Shown in pieces: positions 35,387 through 45,700 of a DNA stretch of 64,000 nucleotides. Each line of letters begins with the position of its first letter. Within the stretch, counting starts at the first letter, position 1. The position numbers were made by a program, and so were the translations under genes. Source of the stretch: G963665495 sp963665495 (GTDB taxonomy: Bacteria; Desulfobacterota; Desulfovibrionia; Desulfovibrionales; Desulfovibrionaceae); the NCBI GenBank assembly GCA_963665495.1, contig OY762289.1, positions 2,046,001 to 2,110,000 of the forward strand. The letters run 5' to 3'. Under the pieces are notes generated by a model, which saw only the letters and a program-made list of their open reading frames with translations, was not told the DNA's origin and did no database searches.

Positions 35387-35488
35387 ATGCGCGGCGACCC
35401 GCTTATTTTGTTAACCTCTGAATACCCATCATTATTTCATGCAATTATACAATACGATTTCCCGAAAAAAAGAAGAGTTCGTTCCTAA
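35387..35488 (+). CDS. Possible 33-codon leader peptide overlapping the cysS start
   Basis: An ATG nine bases after a perfect GGAGG opens a 33-residue frame that stops 47 bases inside cysS in another frame. The peptide is basic at its end (PKKRRVRS) and contains no cysteine, so it is not a classical cysteine attenuator. The ribosome site is far better than that of cysS itself, which has none. It may couple or dampen cysS translation, or be chance. Confidence 0.35.
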   Translation: MRGDPLILLTSEYPSLFHAIIQYDFPKKRRVRS

Positions 35489-36896
35489 AGACGGCAACAA
35501 TGTCCAGATGTATGTCTGCGGCATCACTGCATATGATCTCTGCCATATCGGCCATGCCCGTTCCGCCGTTGTTTTCGATGTTCTGGTCCGCTATCTGAAG
35601 TTCAAGGGCTATAACGTCACCTTTATCCGCAACTTTACGGACGTTGATGATAAAATCATTAACCGGGCCAACCAGGAGAACCGTTCCAGTAAAGAAGTGG
35701 CGGAAACCTATATCGAGGCATTTTATCAAGATATGGACAAGCTGGGCATCCTGCGCGCCGATGTCGAACCGAAAGCCACGGAACATATCGAAGAAATGGT
35801 GCAGCTCATCGAGGAGCTGATCAAAAAGGGAAACGCCTACGTGGTTCCCTCCGGCGACGTGTATTTCCGGGTCCGTTCGTTCGAGCCCTACGGCAAATTG
35901 TCCGGCCGCAACATTGAAGAAATGGAAGCAGGCGCACGCGTGGCCCCCGGAGAAGAAAAACAGGATCCCCTGGATTTTGCCCTCTGGAAATCGGCCAAGC
36001 CCGGCGAACCCTCCTGGCCCAGCCCCTGGGGCGAAGGCCGTCCCGGCTGGCACATTGAGTGCTCGGCCATGAGTGAGCGTCATTTCACCCTGCCGCTGGA
36101 TATCCATGGCGGCGGACAGGATTTGGTTTTTCCACACCATGAAAATGAAATCGCCCAAAGTGAAGCTGCCAGCGGCAAAGAATTTGCCCGTTACTGGGTG
36201 CACAACGGTTTTGTGCAAATAGATTCGGAGAAAATGTCCAAATCTTTGGGCAACTTCAAAACCATCCGCGACATTCTCGAGATTTTCCTGCCGGAAGTGT
36301 TGCGCTTTTTTCTGCTGACCAAGCAGTACCGCAGCCCGATCGATTTTACCACCGAGGCTATGGAAGACGCGGAAAAAAACCTCAAGCGCATTTATACGGC
36401 CAAGCAGCAGCTGGAAAGCGAACTTGAAAGAACAAAATGGTCCAAAACCGACCTGCCCGAGGATATCCCAGCAGAACTGGCCCAGCTCGAAGCGCATTGG
36501 ATCGAAGCCATGGAAGACGATTGCAACAGCGCTGCGGCACTCGGACACATTTTCGGAGCCATCAGACTTGCGAATCGTTTGATTGAAAACAAATCCTGGC
36601 GTAAAAGTGAAGCGTCTCAAAAAATCTACGAGCGGATTCTCGATGATCTGCAGAAGTGGGGAGGCGTTCTCGGACTGTTTACGCAGGAAAGTTCGGTTTT
36701 TCTGGATGCTTTGCGCATCTGCAAGCTGAAACGCAGAGAACTGGATGCGAACGAAGTGGACAGTCTGGTCTTACAACGCCATGAGGCAAAAAAGGCCAAG
36801 GACTTTGCAACGGCCGATGCCATGCGCGACAAACTGCTTGCCATGGGCGTGGAAGTGCGGGACACGCCAAACGGGCCGGTTTGGGACGTAATCTAA
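35439..36896 (+). CDS. cysS: Cysteinyl-tRNA synthetase
   Basis: 485 residues. The N-terminus MQLYNTISRKKEEFVP is the usual CysRS start, and class I signatures are CHIGHARS (HIGH) and EKMSKSLGNF (KMSKS). Zinc ligands are Cys in YVCGITAYD, Cys in HIECSAMS and the His/Glu in FPHHENEIAQSE. It charges tRNA-Cys in the cytosol. No Shine-Dalgarno is visible before the ATG; a strongly initiated leader ORF overlaps it instead. The BepA-like protease gene starts 42 bases downstream. Confidence 0.97.
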   Translation: MQLYNTISRKKEEFVPKDGNNVQMYVCGITAYDLCHIGHARSAVVFDVLVRYLKFKGYNVTFIRNFTDVDDKIINRANQENRSSKEVAETYIEAFYQDMDKLGILRADVEPKATEHIEEMVQLIEELIKKGNAYVVPSGDVYFRVRSFEPYGKLSGRNIEEMEAGARVAPGEEKQDPLDFALWKSAKPGEPSWPSPWGEGRPGWHIECSAMSERHFTLPLDIHGGGQDLVFPHHENEIAQSEAASGKEFARYWVHNGFVQIDSEKMSKSLGNFKTIRDILEIFLPEVLRFFLLTKQYRSPIDFTTEAMEDAEKNLKRIYTAKQQLESELERTKWSKTDLPEDIPAELAQLEAHWIEAMEDDCNSAAALGHIFGAIRLANRLIENKSWRKSEASQKIYERILDDLQKWGGVLGLFTQESSVFLDALRICKLKRRELDANEVDSLVLQRHEAKKAKDFATADAMRDKLLAMGVEVRDTPNGPVWDVI

Positions 36897-36938
36897 ATCC
36901 TTGTCCGAGACCTGACTACCACCCGCGAGGTATCGTAT

Positions 36939-38420
36939 ATGGTACACCTTCGCATGGTTTCTTATTTTCTGCGGTCCGGAAAAATGCGTTTGCGTTGCGC
37001 ACGTGGGGCTCTGTCTTTGTTTCTGGCTTGCATTCTGCTGTTGCAGCCGGTGCTTCCTACCCTCCTTGACGCCTCCATCCTGGACTTCACGGACTTCACC
37101 ATCACCGATGAAATCAAACTCGGCAAGGAGTTTGAAAAACTGGTGCTGCAACGTTTGCCCCTGATCGAAGACCCTGAAATTAAGGACTATATTAAAGATG
37201 TTGTGGATCGCCTTCACAAAGCCATGCCACCTCAGCCTTTTGAAATCAAAGTTAACGTCGTCAACAACAACGCCATCAATGCCTTTGCCGGCCCGGCGGG
37301 CTTCATGTTCGTCTTTTCCGGACTGATCCTTCATGTTCACAAGGAATCCGAACTGGCCGGAGTTATCGCCCACGAACTGGGGCATATCAATCAACGCCAT
37401 ATTGCCAGCCGCATCAAACGGATGAATGTCATGTCCATCCTTTCCATGGCCGGCATGCTGGCCGGAGTTCTGCTGGGCGGCGAAGGTGGACAGGCCCTGG
37501 CCACCACATCGGTTGCGGCGCCGCAAACGGCCATGCTGCAGTTCAGCCGGGAAGACGAACGCGAAGCGGACCATGTGGGACTGACTTTTCTAACAAAAGC
37601 CGGCTACCCGCCCAGAGGTTTGAGCGACGCATTCCAGGTCATTCTCGACAATCAATGGGCCGGAGGCTCCGGAAGTATTCCTTCCTATTTCAAAACGCAC
37701 CCGGGATTGAAGGAGCGTATGGAATACCTGGAGCAGCGGATCAAGCGGCTGCCCGCCGGCACAAAGAAAATCAAAGACAACAACGACCGTCTTTATCGAG
37801 TGCAAACAGTCCTGCGCGCACGCTATACCGATCCCAAAAATGCCGTTCAATATTTTACCCGCGGCGGCAAAAAGGACACCTGGCTGGATTATATGGGCCA
37901 AGGCATGGCCTACGAACGGCTGAACATGATGGTCAAAGCCAACGAAGCATTCAACAAAGCCCTTGCCATCAAACCCGACGATCCGCTTTTGGTCCGCGAA
38001 GCCGGTATTTTCTATTTCACCGTGGGAAAATTCGATAAGGCCGGAGAGTTTTTACAAAAAGCCATTTTCACCAACCCAAAGGATCTTTTCGCCCTGTTTT
38101 ATTACGCCAGATTGCTGGCCGAGGAAAAACAGCCGGAACTGGCATTGAGCTATTACGAACGCGTTTTAAAAGAGGTGCCTCGGGATGCCGAAGTGTATTA
38201 TTACTACGGCAGAGCCTATGGCGAATCCGGCAATCTCTTCAAAGCCCATCTGAATCTGGCCTACAGCGCGTTTTATGCCGGGCAAAAACGTAAAATTCAT
38301 TTCCACCTGGACAAGGCGGAACGCCTGGTGGCAACGCAAAGCGACAAAGAAGATTTAAAGAAATTGAAAGAAGCAATGCATGAAGGGAAAGAACCAGGGG
38401 ATGCCCCTCCAAAGAAGTAA
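36939..38420 (+). CDS. M48 metalloprotease with TPR domain (BepA-like)
   Basis: 493 residues; CGAGG is eight bases before the ATG. A hydrophobic segment at about 24-44 serves as signal or anchor. The M48 zinc motif is IAHELGHINQRH at about residue 142, followed by the third ligand in REDEREADHVGL. The C-terminal part (about 285-470) is a TPR array with GKFDKAGEFLQKAI-type helices. This is the layout of BepA/YfgC and LoiP-type periplasmic proteases that act on stalled outer-membrane proteins. The PPC gene follows after 17 bases, so they may be co-transcribed. Confidence 0.9.
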   Translation: MVHLRMVSYFLRSGKMRLRCARGALSLFLACILLLQPVLPTLLDASILDFTDFTITDEIKLGKEFEKLVLQRLPLIEDPEIKDYIKDVVDRLHKAMPPQPFEIKVNVVNNNAINAFAGPAGFMFVFSGLILHVHKESELAGVIAHELGHINQRHIASRIKRMNVMSILSMAGMLAGVLLGGEGGQALATTSVAAPQTAMLQFSREDEREADHVGLTFLTKAGYPPRGLSDAFQVILDNQWAGGSGSIPSYFKTHPGLKERMEYLEQRIKRLPAGTKKIKDNNDRLYRVQTVLRARYTDPKNAVQYFTRGGKKDTWLDYMGQGMAYERLNMMVKANEAFNKALAIKPDDPLLVREAGIFYFTVGKFDKAGEFLQKAIFTNPKDLFALFYYARLLAEEKQPELALSYYERVLKEVPRDAEVYYYYGRAYGESGNLFKAHLNLAYSAFYAGQKRKIHFHLDKAERLVATQSDKEDLKKLKEAMHEGKEPGDAPPKK

Positions 38421-38437
38421 CCTTAAGGAGTATACTA

Positions 38438-38851
38438 ATGGCTGAAAAATACCATATCGCCAAACTGCCCAAAGATCAGGATCTGTTGCAAAGTCTCAAT
38501 GAACTCTGTGCCGAATTGAATTTCACCCGGGGCAGCGTCCAATTGATCGGTGCGTTGCAAAATGTCCACCTGGGCTTTTACCATCAGGATACGCGCCAAT
38601 ATACGACCAAAGAATTCGATGAAGGCTTCGAAATCATCTCCGGTCTGGGCAATATCTCTTTGAAAGACGGCAAACCATTCGTACACCTGCACCTCAGCCT
38701 CTGCCGCAGTGATTTTTCCAATGTGTGCGGACATACAATGCCGGGTTGCAAGATTTTTGCCTGCGAAGTAATCCTGCGCCAGTATGACGGTCCGGAACTG
38801 GTCCGCGGACTTGACGAAGCCACCGGCTTACCATTGTGGGAAACAAAGTAA
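38438..38851 (+). CDS. PPC/DUF296 domain protein
   Basis: 137 residues, a single PPC domain. The conserved core is FVHLHLSLCRSDFSNVCGHTMPGCKIFACEVIL, with the His cluster thought to bind metal, and the fold-defining GSVQLIGALQNVHLGFY. Bacterial members are trimeric and of unknown function; plant relatives bind DNA with a separate AT-hook, which is missing here. AAGGAG precedes the ATG. Its stop overlaps the start of the macrodomain gene (TAATG). Confidence 0.88.
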   Translation: MAEKYHIAKLPKDQDLLQSLNELCAELNFTRGSVQLIGALQNVHLGFYHQDTRQYTTKEFDEGFEIISGLGNISLKDGKPFVHLHLSLCRSDFSNVCGHTMPGCKIFACEVILRQYDGPELVRGLDEATGLPLWETK

Positions 38852-39417
38852 TGGCTCCCGCTCTTTCCTGGAACTTCGGACCAGGAAGATTACGCCTGAT
38901 CCAGGGCGATATCACCGCGGCCGACGTGGACGCCGTGGTCAATGCGGCCAACTCGCGCCTCGCAGGAGGCGGCGGAGTTGACGGCGCAATCCACCGGGCC
39001 TCAGGTCCGCAACTGCTGGAAGCCTGCCAGGCCATTGTCGCCAAACAGGGCAATCTGCCTCCGGGCCAGGCGGTGATCACTTCCGGATTCAAGATGCGCG
39101 CCCGGCATGTCATCCATACGGTCGGCCCCATCTGGCGCGGCGGCAATGCCGAGGAGGAAGCCACCCTGCATTCGGCTTACACCTCCTGTATTCGCCTAGC
39201 TCAGGAAAACAAGCTGCAGAGCATGGCATTTCCGGCAATCAGTTGCGGGGTGTACGGATTTCCTGTGCCCCTGGCCGCCACCATTGCCCTCCCCGCCATG
39301 CAGCACGGACTGGATAACGGACTCGTGGCAGAAATTGATTTCTACCACTTTTCCCCTTCCTCTTTTGAACAATGGCACGGGCTTGCCCAGGATATTCTCG
39401 GCACGCCGGACGCCTAA
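38851..39417 (+). CDS. Macrodomain protein (O-acetyl-ADP-ribose deacetylase type)
   Basis: 188 residues starting at the ATG that shares a base with the PPC stop. Macrodomain signatures are LIQGDITAADVDAVVNAANSRLAGGGGVDGAIHRASG at the N-terminus and FPAISCGVYGFPVPLAA near residue 130, which form the ADP-ribose pocket. Relatives of YmdB type hydrolyse O-acetyl-ADP-ribose or remove ADP-ribose from targets. hslV starts 16 bases after the stop, so PPC, macrodomain and protease genes probably form one transcript. Confidence 0.92.
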   Translation: MAPALSWNFGPGRLRLIQGDITAADVDAVVNAANSRLAGGGGVDGAIHRASGPQLLEACQAIVAKQGNLPPGQAVITSGFKMRARHVIHTVGPIWRGGNAEEEATLHSAYTSCIRLAQENKLQSMAFPAISCGVYGFPVPLAATIALPAMQHGLDNGLVAEIDFYHFSPSSFEQWHGLAQDILGTPDA

Positions 39418-39433
39418 CAGGAAACAAGGGATT

Positions 39434-39973
39434 ATGCAGCTGAAAGGAACAACGATTCTTGCAGTAAAAGACGCCGCCGGAGTTGCCATGGCAGGCGACG
39501 GCCAGGTCACCCTGGGCGAACAGATCGCCATCAAACACACCGCGCGCAAAGTACGCCGCATCTACAAAGACAGCGTCCTGGCCGGTTTTGCCGGCGCTAC
39601 CGCCGATGCGTTTACGCTTTTCGAGCGTTTTGAAGCAAAACTCGAGGAATTCAACGGCAACCTGGTACGCGCCAGCGTGGAAATGACAAAAGACTGGCGC
39701 AAGGACAAATACCTGCGCCGCCTCGAAGCCATGCTGCTGGTGGCCGATGCGGAGAACGTGCTTATCCTCAGCGGCGCCGGAGATGTCATCGAACCGGATG
39801 ACGGAGTCGCGGCCATAGGTTCAGGCGGCACCTACGCCCTGTCCGCAGCCAGAGCCCTGCTCCGGCACACCTCGCTGGACGCCGAAACCATTGCCCGCGA
39901 AGCCATGAAAATAGCAGGCGAACTCTGCGTTTTCACCAACAGCAACATTATTTTGGAAACCAGGAAAAAATAA
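39434..39973 (+). CDS. hslV: ATP-dependent protease peptidase subunit HslV
   Basis: 179 residues, start at MQLKGTTILAVKDAAGVAMAGDGQVTLG. The nucleophile after processing would be the Thr of GTTILAV (residue 6 or 7). Further marks are KVRRIYKDSVLAGFAGATADAFTLFERFEAKLEEFNGNLVR and GSGGTYALSAARALL. HslV forms the double-ring peptidase served by the HslU unfoldase. No hslU lies next to it, which differs from the usual hslVU operon. A hairpin follows. Confidence 0.95.
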   Translation: MQLKGTTILAVKDAAGVAMAGDGQVTLGEQIAIKHTARKVRRIYKDSVLAGFAGATADAFTLFERFEAKLEEFNGNLVRASVEMTKDWRKDKYLRRLEAMLLVADAENVLILSGAGDVIEPDDGVAAIGSGGTYALSAARALLRHTSLDAETIAREAMKIAGELCVFTNSNIILETRKK

Positions 39974-39981
39974 GTTACTCC

Positions 39982-40007
39982 AAGGGGGAGGCTTCATGCC
40001 TCCCTTT
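39982..40007 (+). terminator. Hairpin after hslV
   Basis: AAGGGGGAGGC and GCCTCCCTTT pair around a five-base loop (one bulged G), nine bases after the hslV stop and before the convergent flippase gene. Only a short T run is present. Confidence 0.6.
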
Positions 40008-40045
40008 CAGCAATAACCTTTTGCGCGCTATTTGAAATTGAAAGC

Positions 40046-41515
40046 TCAACAAAACGCCGAAGATGCGGGCGTTGCCTCTTTTTTTTCTTTTTTCCACCAC
40101 AACCAGGCAAGACCGAGCATTGGGACAAGTGTAGCCAGTTCGCGAATCTCTCTGATGCCTACATTGGCGAGCGCCAGCCAGACGGCCGTGCTGGCGGCAA
40201 GAGCGAAGACAAGCGGAATTAACCCTTTCCAATCAATTAACCGCATGGTCAACTGGCAATACCCCAGGGTCATCATGGTCATCCCCGCACGGGTCAGCAC
40301 TATGGCCAGCACGCCACCGAGAAGCGGCCATTGCGGTATCATGGTGGCGCAAATCACCAGATTCAAAACCAGGCCCACAACGTAAAAACTGAGCAACAGC
40401 CGTACCTTGCCGCGGCTCATCATGATGTAGGCGCAAAAATTATGGACAAAGGAAAACAACAGTGCGGGCACCATATACCGCTGCATCCACATGGCATTGG
40501 CGTAATCCGCACCGTAGATCAGCCCTATGATCCTGTCCGATTCCACACAAAGCACGAACATGGCGGGAAAAGCCGCGCATAGCAGCCAGCGAATGGCTTT
40601 TTTGGTTAATTGCTGATAGGCTTGCGGGTCGTTGTGCCATAGTTTTACCAGCAAGGGATACAAAACATTGCGCAATAAAATGTTGGAAATAAGAACTGTG
40701 ACGCCTTCCACCGTCATCCAGGCAACGCTATACTGAGCGACAAAGGTCGGCCCACCATTTTTTTGCAGAAAAAATACATTGGCCTTATTGTATAATATGC
40801 CGCATAGCGCTATGCAGACGAAGGCAAGTCCGGCTTTGGCAGTACGCCACGTACGCGCCATGGCTTTGCGTCGGAGACGAAACGTACGCAGTTCGTGTTT
40901 GGACAGGGTCACGTACATGGCCCCTGCCAGGTTGACGCTGTTTTCAATCACTTTAAACAGCGCTACAAGCAACGGCGGCGCGCCCAGCAACAACATGGTA
41001 AATCCGTAGCCGTAACCGGCCACGCCGGCCACCATCCGAACCATGGCTTCGAGATCCTGCCGATCGTTTACCCGGCAACTGATGAAAAAACTGCTGGCAA
41101 GAGCTTCGATGCTATATCCGGTGGCAAGAAGCATGACCAGTGAAAGCAGACGCGATTGATAGCCCTGACTCAACGAAAAAATAAAGGCTCCGGACATTGC
41201 CAGAAACAGCAGTCCGGCCTTAAGAAGCGAATAACGGGCGAGCACATCCCCTTTGCTGGCGTATTTTTTTCCCAAGTCCGTCACCAAAGCCTGGTTCAGC
41301 CCGAATTCGCCAAGAAAAAGAACAATAAATCCCAGCTCGATACCGAGCATAAACTCGCCGTAGGTGGTAGTGCTGACCCGCGCGAGATAAACGAGAAACA
41401 AGGTATTCAGGGTGTCCTTTAACCATTGGGCACCCAATAACTGCATAAATTTTTTTATAATGCCGTGGGAGGTCCGGGCTGCAGCTGCGGTCCCGGCCGT
41501 TTGGGATTCTGACAT
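40046..41515 (-). CDS. Polysaccharide flippase (Wzx/MATE-like)
   Basis: 489 residues with 12 to 14 predicted membrane segments through the whole chain. The N-terminal LGAQWLKDTLNTLFLVYLARVSTTTYGEFMLG and GLNQALVTDLGKKYASKGD resemble the MVF/oligosaccharide flippase superfamily, which moves lipid-linked sugars across the inner membrane. No glycosyltransferase cluster surrounds it, so the substrate is unknown. It is divergent from birA. Confidence 0.82.
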   Translation of the reverse strand: MSESQTAGTAAAARTSHGIIKKFMQLLGAQWLKDTLNTLFLVYLARVSTTTYGEFMLGIELGFIVLFLGEFGLNQALVTDLGKKYASKGDVLARYSLLKAGLLFLAMSGAFIFSLSQGYQSRLLSLVMLLATGYSIEALASSFFISCRVNDRQDLEAMVRMVAGVAGYGYGFTMLLLGAPPLLVALFKVIENSVNLAGAMYVTLSKHELRTFRLRRKAMARTWRTAKAGLAFVCIALCGILYNKANVFFLQKNGGPTFVAQYSVAWMTVEGVTVLISNILLRNVLYPLLVKLWHNDPQAYQQLTKKAIRWLLCAAFPAMFVLCVESDRIIGLIYGADYANAMWMQRYMVPALLFSFVHNFCAYIMMSRGKVRLLLSFYVVGLVLNLVICATMIPQWPLLGGVLAIVLTRAGMTMMTLGYCQLTMRLIDWKGLIPLVFALAASTAVWLALANVGIREIRELATLVPMLGLAWLWWKKEKKEATPASSAFC

Positions 41516-41682
41516 GAGTGACGGTTTTCTCCGGTTGTGAAAGGACGCCTGCCGATCGGAAGGACGCCCCGTATGCGTTCAAAAGGATTTACGCCGTACT
41601 GAATGCTTGCGCAAGTCGTGCTTATTTGCTGGAAAACCTTGCCGACTCTCTGTTTCAGCCAGCTCTGCAGTATGGAAACACT

Positions 41683-42612
41683 ATGGATATTCAGCTTATA
41701 GACCACGCGCAAAACGGCCTGTTTCAAGCTACAAATCCGGAACTCCTGGCCAAGGATCATCCGCTCTGGGCCAATGATCTGGAAAAATGGGGTCCCTGGG
41801 CTGCGGTCACAGGATCAGGTCCGTCCGAAAAAGCATGGATCTCGCCCCAAAAAGCAACGGGCCGGATTGTATACATCTTTGGCCACAGTGTATCAAGCCT
41901 TGACGTAGGCTGGCATCTTGTGGAAAGGGACTGCCTGTTTCCATGGGGTTCGGTCCTAGCTGCGTGCCAATGGGGCGGCCGCGGCCAGCTCAGACGCGCC
42001 TGGACTTCTCCGGCAGGCAATATTTATGCAACGCTTTGCATTCCCTGGCCTCCCGGAGACACGGCGCTTTCCAAAGATCTGGCGGCCATGGTGACGGCTT
42101 ATGCCATCATCCGTTCTTTCGAACAGATGGGCATCAGGCCGGAACTCAAATGGCCCAACGATTTGCTTCTTAACGGCAAAATCGGAGGCATACTGATTGA
42201 GGAACGTCAGAATACGCTCCTGGCCGGAATCGGCATCAATATTGCCTCCGCCCCTGATACCGTCTGCCCGGAAGATCTGCGGCCAGCCAGGCTGTCGGAT
42301 TTTCTGCCGGACAAAGGTCCTCTCTCGGTCTGGCTGGAATTGTCGCAAGGAATCCGCCATTGTTTTATCAGAGAGCTTGCCGGATTGGATCAGAATGCGA
42401 TAATCGCACGCATGGATTCGGTTCTGGCTTGGAAGGGAAAAAAAGTCCGGATCGTGGACAAGGAAAACAAAAGCAATCCCCTTGGAGCCCCCTGCGTACT
42501 TGCGGGATTGGCCCCGACTGGAGGATTGTTGCTAAAGCCTTGCCCCACTCCAGCGCAACATGACGCAGAGACGCTGGTTGTTGAAGAAGGTTCCCTGGTA
42601 TGCATGGAATGA
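41683..42612 (+). CDS. birA: Biotin--[acetyl-CoA-carboxylase] ligase
   Basis: 309 residues from the ATG with GGA about six bases upstream; the frame extends further left but without a good site. Ligase marks are ACQWGGRGQLRRAWTSPAGNIYATL, where GRG-x-x-x-R-x-W binds biotinyl-AMP, KWPNDLLLNGKIGGILIE with the catalytic Lys, and LLAGIGINI. There is no N-terminal helix-turn-helix, so it is not a biotin repressor; the first about 60 residues do not match the catalytic fold. It biotinylates carboxylase carrier proteins in the cytosol. Confidence 0.9.
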   Translation: MDIQLIDHAQNGLFQATNPELLAKDHPLWANDLEKWGPWAAVTGSGPSEKAWISPQKATGRIVYIFGHSVSSLDVGWHLVERDCLFPWGSVLAACQWGGRGQLRRAWTSPAGNIYATLCIPWPPGDTALSKDLAAMVTAYAIIRSFEQMGIRPELKWPNDLLLNGKIGGILIEERQNTLLAGIGINIASAPDTVCPEDLRPARLSDFLPDKGPLSVWLELSQGIRHCFIRELAGLDQNAIIARMDSVLAWKGKKVRIVDKENKSNPLGAPCVLAGLAPTGGLLLKPCPTPAQHDAETLVVEEGSLVCME

Positions 42613-42749
42613 CGGGAACTGAGACTGTTCCGTAAAATATGTGAGTTTTCTTGAGCAAATGTCAGTTGTATTGTATTGTCTTAAATAGTTAAACCACTAC
42701 TGCTAATTACGAGGCTTCCAAAGCCATGTCTCAAGAGGAGGCGAGGAAT

Positions 42750-45700
42750 ATGGCCAATAGAGAGAAAAAGAGTAAGGCCGCCGAAACCGCTGAAACGAAA
42801 ATGCCGCCAACCGAATTGAAGGAGGAACAGGAACAGGTGGAGAACGCACCCAAAACCAATGATGCCGAAACCCAGCAGACCCCGTCACTAAGCCCTGAAG
42901 ACGAGCACAAGGAAAAAATTCGCAATCAGTTTGTCCTGTCCGGTGCGGATATTGTTTCCTTGGGAGAAGAAGCTGAAATTCTTGTTGGCGGAAAGAACTA
43001 CAACACCGCCATCATCAGCCAGGTTCAAGGCATCCGTGCTCCCCAATTCCGCGCGATATCCTCCATCGCCTTCCATAAGCTGCTCGACGAGACAAAAGTC
43101 AATGCAACCCTGATCCGCTCCATTGTGGACAGAGAATATAACCGCACCAACTGGTCTTCCGCGGAAGTAAACAAAGACTCCGAGTTTCTTCAAAAATTCG
43201 TCCGCCGGCTTGGCATCGAAGTCAATGAAGAAAACAAGGCCCGCGGCGAACAGACCCTTGTCCGGATGCGGACTTTTATCAACAACGTCGTCGAAGGGTT
43301 TGCCACCTCGCCGGAAGGAATCGACCAGCTCCGCAAGCGTTCCGTGCTCGTACAGGTGGCCATTTTATCCGTCGACCTTCCTGAGGATGTAGCCCAGGAA
43401 GTACGCGGCGCCTACCTGTCCATTTGCAAGGAAGCCGCTTCGGAAGATGTTCCCGTGGCCGTGCGTTCTTCCGCCGCAGGAGAGGACAGCCGCAAAAAAG
43501 CTTTTGCCGGACTGCAAGACACCTACCTGAACATGGTGGGGGAAAACCAGGTTGTCCGCGCCTATCAGTGGGACTGCGCTTCGGCCTACAACCTGCGCTC
43601 CATGACCTATCGCCGCGAAGCCATTCTGGACGCCGTTGCCCGCGCGGAAAGTTCCGGAGACGACAGCATTGCCCAGAAGGCCAAAGAAGAATGGGCCATT
43701 GAAAACACCTCTCTTTCAGTCTGCCTGATGCGCATGATCAATCCGGTCATCTCCGGTACGGCCTTCAGCGCGGATACCGCTACAGGCTGTCGCGGCACCG
43801 ACCGCAAGGATCTGGTCTCCATCGACGCCAGTTACGGACTGGGCGAGGCCGTCGTGGGCGGCATGGTTACTCCGGATAAATTTTACGTTTTCAAACGCGA
43901 TGACGGCACCGAAGTCGTTATCCGTTTCATGGGCTTCAAAGATAAAAAAATCATTTATGATCACAGCGGCGGCACCACAACCGTGCCTGTCCCCGAACAT
44001 GAAGCCTACCAGTGGTCGCTTTCCCTGGCTCAGGCCGAGGAAGTGGCAGAAGGCGTCCGCGCCATCAGTACTGCCTACAGCCGCATGATCATGGACACTG
44101 AATTCTGCATTGACGCCGAATCCCGACTGTGGTTCGTGCAGGCGCGCCCGGAAACGCGCTGGAACGATGAGTTCGAAAAGCACCCCACAAAAATTTATAT
44201 GCGGCGCAAAGAAGTCGATCCCAAGGCTGCCAAGCATGCGGAAGTCATTCTCGCTGGCAACGGCGCTTCCCGCGGCGCCGGACAAGGCACCGTGCGTTTT
44301 CTGCGATCGGCTCTCGAACTCAATAAAATCAACAAAGGCGATATTCTTGCCGCCGAACGTACGGACCCGGACATGGTGCCGGGCATGCGTATCGCATCCG
44401 CAATTCTTGCTGATGTGGGCGGCGATACCAGCCATGCGGCCATCACCTCGCGCGAATTAGGCATCCCGGCAATTATCGGTATCCAGCGCGTGGAACTGCT
44501 CCGCAACCTGGACGGCCAGGAAATCACGGTGGACGGTTCACGCGGCCAGGTGTATCGCGGTCTCTTGCCTCTGGTTGATGTCGGAGGCGAAATCGATACA
44601 GCCGCCCTTCCGGCAACACGTACGAAAGTGGGATTGATCCTCGCGGACGTGGGCCAGGCCCTGTTCCTTTCGCGCCTGCGCCAGGTGCCTGATTTTGAAA
44701 TCGGCCTGCTGCGCGCTGAATTCATGCTCGGCAACATCGGCATTCATCCGCTGGCTCTGGAGGCTTACGACAGCGGTACGCTGGAACAGGTGGTCAAGAA
44801 AAAACTCGGCGAACATGACAGCGAACTGACAAAAATCCTTAAAGAACAAATGGCCGCGGGTATCGTCACCCTCGAACTGCGCTTGCGGGATTATGTGGGC
44901 CAAATTACCGGTTTGACGCAAAAACTCGAAACCATGACTGCCAGCGAATCCACGCGTACCACGGACGAAGTCCTGGCCATCCACCGCGAAATGCGCGAAC
45001 TGGAATCCAAACTGGACGACCATGTGGAAATCTCCACCCACAGACTCGAAGACCTCAAAACTTCGGTCAGCCTGGAGGAACATGTGGCCATTGTCATGGG
45101 CTACCGGGAAGAAGCGGACGGGCTTACCGGGACGGATCCTGATTCCCTGCGGCGCCGCTCCGAACTTAAAGCTCTGGCAAAAGAACAGGCCGAACGCCTC
45201 AAAGACAATCAGCTGATTCAGACCACCCTGGAAAACATTGCTCAACTCCGTCACAAAGTCGCCCAGGCCACCGGCATGGAATACGAATTGGAGCAGCTGC
45301 GCAGCATTCCCGAACGCATCCGCAGCATCATCCGTTCGCGCGGCTACCGTACGGGTAAAGAGCATTACACCCAGACGCTGGCCCAGGGGCTGGCCCTCTT
45401 TGCCATGGCTTTTTACGGCAAGGACATCATCTACCGTACGACGGATTTCAAATCCAACGAATACCGCAATCTCGTGGGCGGTTCGTTGTTCGAGACCCAC
45501 GAAGACAACCCCATGCTGGGTTTCCGCGGTGTGTCCCGCGATATCCACGATTGGGAAATCGAGGCCTTCAAGCTGGCCAGAGGCATTTTCGGCGGTAAAA
45601 ACCTCCAGATTATGCTGCCCTTCGTACGTACGCTGGAAGAAGCCCGGTCCATGAAGCGGTATCTCAGCCAGGTCCACAAGCTCGAAAGCGGTCAGGACGG

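Noticed and set aside
35080..35438. T-box or cysteine attenuator before cysS
   Set aside because: No T-box sequence, no terminator/antiterminator pair, and the leader peptide has no cysteine codons.
35445..36620. 391-residue leftward frame opposite cysS
   Set aside because: Antisense shadow, Phe/His-rich, no motif; cysS signatures are complete on the other strand.
44538..45677. 379-residue leftward frame opposite the PEP synthase-like gene
   Set aside because: Antisense shadow of a conserved coding region.
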